From positions 156,958,102-157,022,101 of the forward strand of contig NC_091132.1 in NCBI RefSeq assembly GCF_040183065.1: a DNA stretch of 64,000 nt. Direction: 5' to 3'. Positions 56,640 through 64,000 of this stretch are shown here, piece by piece. The DNA comes from Periplaneta americana (lineage: Eukaryota; Arthropoda; Insecta; Blattodea; Blattidae). Every line of letters begins with the position of its first letter. Position 1 is the first letter of the stretch. Position numbers and translations under genes: made by a program. Below the pieces are notes generated by a model, which saw nothing but the letters and a program-made list of their open reading frames with translations, made no database searches and had not been told where the DNA came from.

Positions 56640-56936
56640 AAAGGTAAAGGTATCCCCGTAACATCCCATGAAGGCACTTGGTGGGCATGCAGGTTGAGCC
56701 CCATGCTTTCCATGACCTCGGCACTAGAATGAGGTGGTGTGGTTGCCACCACGCTCTGACCGCCTTTTACCCCCGGGAAAGACCCGGTACTCAATTTTAT
56801 AGGAGGCTGAGTGAACCTCGGTGCCGTTCTGAAAGTTTGGCAACGAGAAAAATTCTTGTTACCACCTGGGATCGAACCCCGGACCTTCCAGTCCGTAACC
56901 AGCTGCTCTACCAACTGAGCTACCCGGCCGCGGATG
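56640..56936 (-). mobile_element. tRNA-derived SINE, full-length relative of 34013-34260
   Basis: Minus strand: GGCCGGGTAGCTCAGTTGGT (A box), GGGGTTCGATCCCAGGTGG (B box), then TTTCCCGGGGGTAAAAGGCG. The tRNA head is complete, unlike the copy at 34013. Confidence 0.9.
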
Positions 56937-57054
56937 GAAAAATAAAAACATTGCACAACGGCTTACAGTTCAGAATTTAAAATCTGCAGCAAAAGTTATC
57001 CGGTGCTTTATATTACACAGTTTAACGATTATTATACGGTCTATAACCTAAGCT

Positions 57055-57090
57055 GTTGATAAAGCGTCGTAAAATAACCTACTAAAATAA
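57055..57090 (+). mobile_element. SINE tail relic
   Basis: GATAAAGCGTCGTAAAATAA, the 3' tail of the SINE family at 62594, without a body. Confidence 0.5.
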
Positions 57091-57094
57091 AAAT

Positions 57095-58240
57095 TATAAT
57101 GTCTATAGTCCAAATACTATACACATCGAATTTGCTTATTGCTCCGTGTAACAGGCCATGCCTTACCTTAGTCAGATCTTCTCCCAGGGTCATTCCTGAG
57201 CCCTTCAGCCTCTTTTTGTTGAAGAAGTCACTATATCAATATTTTATGCTTAACCTACATCATTTTCCCCGACACTTTTTAACCGCCCCAATAATGGTGC
57301 CACCTATTGAAAACTAGCGATACTCTTTCAAAGTTTGTTAGTTTTTTGTCTCTTTCCTTCTGACTTATCCCATGGGTACAAAGTTCACTTGTATGATCAT
57401 AAAATCGTAGGTCGGATATCTTTGAGCATCAGTGTGCAAACTGAACAACAGAGAAAGGTAATTATTTCCTAAGCTTTCACTTCATTGCTTATTTGTTGCA
57501 ATTGGAATGTGTACTTACAATGTTGAAAAACATTTTCTTATATTAGAAGAGTTAATTTTTTCCACTTGAAGGACCTGTTGTAGACGCTCCACATTTAACG
57601 TTTATTTTTAGATACAGCATTCTCTATATCAGGTAATATTACGTTAGTAGTGGAGCCCTTAAAACTGAAAATTAATTATTGTCTGTCATTCGATTCCTTA
57701 TCCAAAATTTGTTAAGTTTCGTGCAAGAAAGAAACTCGTTACAGCTTACATACTGCCGAACATTGATATTATTTCTGAAACAATTTTTTTATTTCATTAT
57801 TTAAAGTAAGAAGTGTAAATTGAAGTAATTGAGGATATTGTGATAATGCCTTCAATGCTCTTTACTCTTTAGCATGAGGTCGAGTGATGCACTTTATTAA
57901 ACTTGTACTTCCACATGACGTCTAGCGTAAGACTGCAGGTAGGAGAGGCATAACAGGGGAGGTAAAGTTTGAACGCGTGCTGTGCTGAAACAAAATTGAA
58001 TAACGTAAGAGAACGGGATGACGTGGCTGGTTTAGAGGAAAGGGCTGGGCATCGCTGTAAATGATTTTGATGTACTTCTTCCTAAAGACTACACACTGGA
58101 CAAAATGGTGAAAAAAGAATTCCAATTTTGTTAAGTGTTTGTACGTAGCAGTCCTGATAGTAGTTCTATACCACATACAAAAATGAACGGAATTATTATT
58201 AAATACTAAGCCTTTTTTATTTATATATTTGTTTTTGTTT
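57095..58240. other. Unannotated stretch
   Basis: No exon, RNA gene or transposon end recognised. Confidence 0.3.
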
Positions 58241-58249
58241 GTTTATATC

Positions 58250-58465
58250 TGATGTGAATAATTTCGAGGGAAAAATTGTTCCGGGGCCGGGTATCGAACG
58301 CGGGACCTTTGGTTAAACGTACCAACGCTCTACCAACTGAGCTACCCGAGAAGTGTACCAGACACCGATCCAATTTTTCCCGGGCCCTGAACAATTTTCC
58401 CCTCGTAATTATTCAAATCAACTTTACAGGGAGTTATGCCTGAAAAGGTTGATTTGTACATATGA
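58250..58465 (-). repeat. tRNA-bearing repeat, rearranged copy
   Basis: A minus-strand tRNA-like block (CTCGGGTAGCTCAGTTGGTA ... GTTCGATACCCGGCCCCGG) is followed by a piece of the same repeat in the opposite orientation (CCTCGTAATTATTCAAATCA then ACTTTACAGGGAGTTATGCC), so it is an inverted composite. Confidence 0.75.
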
Positions 58466-58702
58466 TGTGTTTCTCATTCCTTTAGAAAGTGAAACAAATA
58501 TTAATTTTCTTTAGAAATGCCAGTTCTCAATAATAATAATAATTTTAATATTTATTCTGTGATATATTGAGAAAATAGTAACAGCTAATTTGCTAACGAA
58601 AATTGTTTGGAACCTTATTTTTAACACTTTTTGTATTATCAAATAAATTAAGATTTGAAAGAACAAAATATTATACACTTTTCATCGGCCATATCTAATT
58701 AC

Positions 58703-58888
58703 CACAGTCTAGTAGGCTATATAGTCACGAAGGTTATTACGTAGTAAATATGCATCCATAGATAGTTGCTAACCACGAGGATCGCTAATATCGCCTCATT
58801 ACAGACAATTCGAAATAGTACCGGCACAGACTATTGTTCCTAGCACCCCCACAACTCAAGCTTCGTGAGTATATATACTAGACTGTCG
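58703..58888. mobile_element. MITE copy 2 (CACAGTCTAGTA family)
   Basis: Inverted ends CACAGTCTAGTAGGC...AGTCACGAAG and CTTCGTGAGTATATATAC. Inner part matches 47804-47985. Flanks do not match clearly. Confidence 0.75.
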
Positions 58889-59140
58889 TATAAGCAACGA
58901 GCTAGAAGACTTTTAGCTCGTTGGATATAAGGTATTACAACCGTTCTGAACCTCAATCATCTGTCTGAACACGGTCTCCTTGAAAATATTTCGTAAAGGA
59001 TTTAGTGAGCCCTGACCTTCCTTTTATCGTAAAGATCGTAACGTGAGAGGATAAAAAGAAATCGTAACGATCTTCGAGCATTAACAATGGAAGTACTGCA
59101 TGTGCATACAAAAATTTAACCACAGAGTTTCTATACGCAG

Positions 59141-59266
59141 GCCTGCGTAAAGATGTCTTATTTCTCCGAAGAATATGTGAACAAGGGACATGCTCTCACG
59201 TCTACGGTGAAAGTTGATGAAGATCCGATGCCAATTTCATTCAGTACGGTGAAACATGAACCAGAG
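59141..59266 (+). CDS. Orphan exon 2 cassette, copy 3 (diverged)
   Basis: 42 codons, phase 0/0, acceptor TATACGCAG, donor GAG|GTGAGT. Reads ACVKMSYFSEEYVNKGHALT, STVKVDEDPMPISFSTVKHE, PE. The first part is shortened and has lost the GIKEE motif, while VKVDEDP and VKHEPE remain. Open frame. Confidence 0.7.
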
Positions 59267-60203
59267 GTGAGTGGAGCGCAAGGATTGTACCGGTGTTTTT
59301 TCAGAGTTTATATTTTATTTTGATTACCACACGTACTACATCCTATCAACATTTTTGTTGCAGTGCTTTTTACTGTATGTTGGAGATAGAAGAAATCTGA
59401 TAACTATGTATTTATTATTTATGTCATTTTGTAGCTAAGTCTAATGTTGAACTTATTTGGTTTTATAGGTCACAATATGTTAAAACGAAATTGCAGGTTA
59501 CACCTTATTCTTAATGGTTGCCAAGCTACACAATCCCGTAGTGTAAGTCTTTGATATTATGCTTAAGGACACGAATTCATTTGTTTTTCTTTTTGTCTGT
59601 GTAAAACTCTCAATCATTTTGCGGTTTCAATTGATAAGTCTAACATAGAAAAGGAGAATAGGGGTGATAGAGACAGGGAGGTAGCGATGTTTGAGATTAT
59701 TTTCTTTGTGCGGTAGTTCAATGAAAGATAAGTAGGCCGTGGTGGTATTTTCACAGTTTCCCATCATATACAAGGAATTTCTAGCCATCGAATGCAGTCA
59801 ACCAAAACATACTATGTGCGGACTAGAGAACAATCCACAGTCTTGTTTTTATTTTATAAAATGCAAATACTGTTGCTAATCTAACATAATGAAGAATATA
59901 TGTTACAATATAATGCACAGTAGTAAATTATATGCATTAATGGCCGAAATATTCAAGAACTTATGCACAGTTAACTTTACGTATTCATCATCACAGACGT
60001 TAATAACATGTATAACAAACGTTTTTGCATGAAAATATGCATTTGCATATAAATCCTGTCAACCACCATAATGTAAAGCACATGCTCTGGGATATGATCA
60101 GAGTGCGGCATACGGACACTTAGAGAACAATTTGTACAGTTAGAAGTCGTCTTCTAACACCCTATAATAAATTGCTCATTCAAAACGTCTCTTTGTACTG
60201 CAG
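59267..60203 (+). other. Intron between orphan copies 3 and 4
   Basis: Begins with the conserved post-exon piece and ends (from 60070) with the conserved pre-exon piece. Confidence 0.55.
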
Positions 60204-60341
60204 GAACGGAATCCTGTGTATCAGCCTGTGACTGGTATAAAGAAGGAATATGAGGACCACAGCCAAGATCCCACATCTGAGGTAAAATTTGAGAAGGATC
60301 CTGAGACAATTTCGTTTCTTGTGGTGAAACGTGAACCAGAA
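60204..60341 (+). CDS. Orphan exon 2 cassette, copy 4
   Basis: 46 codons, phase 0/0, acceptor TACTGCAG, donor GAA|GTGAGT. Reads ERNPVYQPVTGIKKEYEDHS, QDPTSEVKFEKDPETISFLV, VKREPE. Only 50 bases of the following intron are kept before the segmental duplication joint at about 60395. Confidence 0.8.
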
Positions 60342-60546
60342 GTGAGTGCAGCACAAAGAATGCACTGTGTCTTCTTCTTCCAGTGTTTATCTTGTTTGTA
60401 ATGTGTTGAAAGCTTTAACATTAGGAAAATTGAGCGTTACAAACGCTTTGGAAGAATATTGTGTCCGTTACACGACACTGAATGGTAAATTAAGCTATCT
60501 GAAAAATAATTTCGCTATTATAAGAGTTCCCACTAAGGCCCGTTAC

Positions 60547-60751
60547 CAGGGGCGTATTTTGCGGGCTACCGGGGCTACCGGCCCAACTGTAATTTCAATG
60601 ACGAAGTCATCAAAGTATTTTCGTCCCAATCAAGACGTCTGTAATTCGCATATAAATAGGTAAGGAATTTTATTATAGGGATTTTAAAATATATTTTGCC
60701 TAATAATAGGGTCAGCGGTAGCTCAGACCCTTAAACCAGTATATGCCACTG
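60547..60751. mobile_element. 205-bp hAT-like MITE (copy B only)
   Basis: Ends CAGGGGCGTATT and, inverted, CAGTGGCATATA. Flanks CCCGTTAC (60539-60546) and CCCATTAC (60752-60759). The paralog at 31593-31600 has a single CCCGTTAC, an empty site. Confidence 0.85.
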
Positions 60752-60925
60752 CCCATTACACACTTGAAGAGAGTTGCTAGGGAGAAATGTGTAGCGAGAA
60801 GGAGGCAAAGAGCCTTAGTTAGTTGTCGCTATGATCATCTCTGCACTGCCTTCATTCAGAGATTATTTTTCTGACTGTGATAATCATTCGTTCAAGGAAA
60901 TACAGGTTATGTTTTGAAGTATATT

Positions 60926-61108
60926 CACAGTCTAGTATATACAGTACCGAAGCTTGAGGTGATGAGAGTACTAGGAACAATAGACTGTGCCGGTATTATA
61001 TCACATTGTCTGTGATGAGGCGATAGAAGCGATCCTAGTGGTTAGCAGCTATCTAAGGATGCATATTCCCGACGTATTGAGCTTCGTGACTGTATATACT
61101 GGACTGTG
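60926..61108. mobile_element. MITE copy 3 (CACAGTCTAGTATATAC family), inverted interior
   Basis: Ends match those of 47804-47985. The inner sequence is in the opposite orientation. Flanks GTATATT and TTATATT may be a diverged 7-bp target duplication. Confidence 0.8.
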
Positions 61109-61139
61109 TTATATTTTTGTTCTTTATAAGTGATGTACG

Positions 61140-61413
61140 AACGCAACTAGTTCAATCCGAATCTTCTGATGATGACGAAATGAAGTTACATGAACATATT
61201 TTGTTAACGAAAGGAAAATGTAGGCCTAAAATTGAACTTTAAAAAAATCTGGATAAGACATCACATTTTATCCCACGAAGATAAAGTTGAGTTCGATCAC
61301 GGATTTCGGATTTGGATGATGCTACATTTAGGTTTTATTTCATGTTGAATAGATCTCACTTTTTTGCAGTTCATGATATGATAAGGGATTCTTTGCTATG
61401 TTCTGATTAAAAT
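61140..61413 (+). pseudogene. Possible PIF/Harbinger transposase N-terminal relic
   Basis: Reads in pieces QSESSDDDEMKLHEHILLTK and DDATFRFYFMLNRSHFFAVH. An acidic start followed by an FRxxFRLxRxxF-like stretch suggests HARBI1-type proteins. Low confidence. Confidence 0.3.
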
Positions 61414-62593
61414 AGTAAACTGTTAAGACATATAGATACAATGTCAAATGTTGTAATTGATACTATTAAAGCTGATCAAAATATTATTTTCAGATCATCT
61501 GATATTTGTGTTCAGATTTCTGGTTTAAGTTTCGTGTTTTTATAGCTTTCATCCCTTGTACCATACAGATAGGCCTATGGGTGGCATCATACAAGTTCGT
61601 TAAGTTTGTCACTCCAATTATTATCAACCATGTTTCCTCATTCTCAATAAAAACGATACAATACATTCACCACCACCTGTGTTATTACTTAATCTTTTTT
61701 TACATTCAGTCATAAATAGAATAAATGTGAAACATCTCTTATAAATGTGTCAAGAAATTTCGCTGAGCTACCAATTCCAGTGAGTTACTCGCTCGAGGTT
61801 TTCGCATCAAACGAGAACCTCTTCCAGTGTTTGGAAGTCCGTTTGAATCCATGTTATCAATATTTGATTTTTCTCCTTACACATTTCGTGCTATCGAAAT
61901 CTCTTCAAGTGTGTAGGGGCCTAAGAAAATATTAATTATTTCATTATCACGAGTGGAAAAAAAAATTGAAGACGACTTCTATGACGAGAATTTTCTTTGA
62001 AAAAAAAACATGGGAGATGGTGATACATTTTTATACATTCTGCCACTGAAGTAAAAGTAGGACAGGGCGTTCGAGAGGCGGTGCAATATACCTTGTGACG
62101 TGGGAAATATACAGCCTTGAATAGAAAATTCTACGATATTGATTGAGTCATTTATAATGTTGTTATAATTATATTTTCCATAAATATTAAAACATTCTTT
62201 CAATACTTTTTAAACTGCAATTAGTGATCATTTTCACTCATTGAGTTGTATGTATCGAATTTCAAATGAAAAAGTAATGTGTGATCGGATTCACCCCACC
62301 TATTGAGGTGACACCAATCAACAGGATACATTAAACAATACGAACTGGAAAACAGTGGAAGATATACTACATTCGTTAGAAATTATTATGCAAAAAGATT
62401 ATTATAAAATTAAATCGACGTCACACTAGGATGTAACCTTACATTGTTAACACTTAGATAACTCAAAATATTGATCGGATTCACCCCATGTTGTAGTACT
62501 GGTTATATGGAATCAGAGTACAACCAGTATAACTTGAAATCTTGTTAAAACTTACAAATAGGTATAATATTCACCCACCACAACATTCACACG

Positions 62594-62864
62594 TCCACAC
62601 CTGTGGAGTAACGGTCAGCGCGTCTGGCCGCGAAACCAGGTGGCCCGGGTTCGAATCCCGGTCGGGGCAAGTTATCTGGTTGAGGTTTTTTCCGGGGTTT
62701 TCCCTCAACCCAATACGAGCAAATGCTGGGTAACTTTCGGTGCTGGACCCCGGACTCATTTCACCGGCATGAACATCTTCATCTCATTCAGTCGCTAAAT
62801 AACCGAGATGTTGATACAGCGTCGTAAAATAACCCAATAAAATAAAAAATAAGTAAATAAAATA
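62594..62864 (+). mobile_element. Full-length SINE with 12-bp target duplication (copy B only)
   Basis: AACATTCACACG flanks both sides (62582-62593 and 62865-62876). Head GTGGAGTAACGGTCAGCGCG, B box GGGTTCGAATCCCGG, body CGGTGCTGGACCCCGG, tail GCGTCGTAAAATAACCC and (AAATA)n. The best-preserved member of its family here. Confidence 0.95.
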
Positions 62865-62879
62865 AACATTCACACGATC

Positions 62880-63128
62880 ATAACATTCCTCAACATTATC
62901 CTTTCCCTCCCACAGAACATCCTCATATTCATTTTCTTTCACTGTAGCTGTTACTCGACTTTGGAATTCCCTAGCGAGTAATGTCAGAGACTATCAGACG
63001 TCAAAGCAATTTAAGAATAGACTAAGGAAATATTTTCCAAACAATTCTCGTTAGCAAATATAGCTGTTACTATTTTCTCAATCTTTAATGATTATATACA
63101 GTATATCATAGAATAAATATTAAAATTA

Positions 63129-63181
<53 letters not shown>

Positions 63182-63410
63182 TCTATTTCTCACTAACATT
63201 ACTTATCTAACTTTCATTATTTACTTTTACTTTCATTATTCACTTTCATGCTCTTTTACGGTCTAAATATTAAAGTAATAACTACTGTATACTGGTAACT
63301 ATGTAAGCCAGTGGTATTCAGTTAGAATTAGAGCCTCAGTGGGCGGAAAAGGCTGGCCTTAGCTCAGTCCAGATTAAATAAATAAGTTATTATTACTTAT
63401 TTTATCATGT
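62880..63410 (+). mobile_element. LINE 3' end, copy B
   Basis: Aligns with 33130-33650, but the ATT run at 63125-63180 has grown to about 55 bases. Confidence 0.65.
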
Positions 63411-63430
63411 TCTCCGAGAATTTCATTGAA

Positions 63431-63675
63431 GCCAATCGCGTGGCTCAGTTGGCCTAGCGATCCGCAATTGCGCTCGGGCGCGGGTTCGATTCACGCTTGG
63501 GTTGATTCCCTGGTTGGGTTTTTACAAGGTTTTCCTGAACCATAATGTGAACGTTACGTAATCTGTGTCGAATCCTCGCCTCATGTCGCCAAATACCATC
63601 TCTCTATCACCAATCCCATAGACGCTAAATAATCTAGTAGTTGTTGTACCGTCATCAAATAATCAAGTAAAAACA
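63431..63675 (+). mobile_element. tRNA-derived SINE shared with 33685-33935
   Basis: The same SINE at the same place in both duplicate segments. The head has a short deletion relative to copy A. Confidence 0.85.
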
Positions 63676-63873
63676 CTTAATTTATTAAAACTCCAATTGA
63701 AAAGTGTTTTTGCAAAAATAATACACATTTTCATATGAATCCTGACCCTATTCCTCGTAGTGTAAAGCACGTGCTGTGGTTGTGATCAGGCTGAGGCATA
63801 TCAACAAATATAGACCAGCTGTTAACAATAGAAGTCGTCTTCCAGCACCCTGTAATAAATTGTTCACTTAAGA

Positions 63874-63978
63874 CAGTGGTCATGAGCACTCGCTGAAATG
63901 TGCAACGGGTATACGGTGCACTGTGTTTTCATGGGTAAGAGATGATATCCCCAGTGTGTTCTGTGCTAACAACCCCTG
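63874..63978. mobile_element. 105-bp hAT-like MITE at the window end
   Basis: Ends CAGTGGTCATGA and, inverted, CAGGGGTTGTTA. Flanks ACTTAAGA (63866-63873) and ATTTAAGA (63979-63986). The paralog (34387-34394) has a single ACTTAAGA. It lies within 30 bases of the expected exon 2 acceptor. Confidence 0.8.
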
Positions 63979-64000
63979 ATTTAAGATATATCTTTGTGCT

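Larger units (their letters stand above)
60403..64000 (+). repeat. Segmental duplication, copy B (with 31451-34411)
   Basis: See copy A. Copy B is interrupted by its own insertions and holds about 500 bases (60911-61415) missing from copy A. It runs off the window just before where the next exon 2 should begin. Confidence 0.85.

Overview
This is a repeat-rich, AT-rich stretch of an insect nuclear genome. The mix of tRNA-headed SINEs, degenerate mariner, hAT and PIF/Harbinger copies, LINE 3' ends and a young C2H2 zinc-finger family with short acidic N-terminal exons fits a cockroach (Blattodea, Periplaneta-like). The species call is inference from memory of such families, not a search. No bacterial operon, CRISPR array, rRNA gene, LTR element or virus-derived element was recognised.

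The host content is a cluster of duplicated zinc-finger genes on the + strand. The common plan is four coding exons: exon 1 (about 27-31 codons, starting MDVIK or a relic of it), exon 2 (42-47 codons with IKxE/VKxE motifs, phase 0 at both ends), exon 3 (24-27 codons, ends in phase 2) and one large exon with all the fingers. Gene 1 has exons at 15455-15547, 17199-17339, 21129-21211 and 22838-23771. Gene 2 has exons at 29868-29965, 34412-34549, 35803-35876 and 40599-41358. Downstream lie extra cassettes with intact splice sites but no finger exon in view: exon 2 copies at 47487-47624, 49080-49217, 59141-59266 and 60204-60341, and an exon 3 copy at 51264-51346. The last bases repeat the intron that precedes exon 2, so another copy probably starts just past 64000. 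Gene 1 has a damaged exon 1 and a frameshift before its last finger. Gene 2 has a stop codon inside finger 7.

The cluster grew by segmental duplication. 31451-34411 matches 60403-64000; 34280-36930 matches 48980-52215; parts of 43180-45850 match 58600-59120. Transposons present in one copy and absent from the other give clean empty sites and target-site duplications, so the order of events can be read.

By region: 0-15 kb is mostly repeats (a spliced transposase-like relic, a 154-bp tandem duplication, LINE and SINE fragments, a 2.2-kb DNA element with a SANT-like ORF, a MULE relic). 15-24 kb is gene 1, with a tandem trimer of a tRNA-bearing repeat in intron 2. 24-29.5 kb is a LINE, a MITE, a PIF/Harbinger relic and a 1669-bp hAT-like element. 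29.8-42 kb is gene 2, with a hAT relic and a mariner in its last intron. 42-47 kb is two further transposase relics. 47-64 kb is the orphan cassette array with a mariner carrying a triplicated block, SINEs and MITEs.
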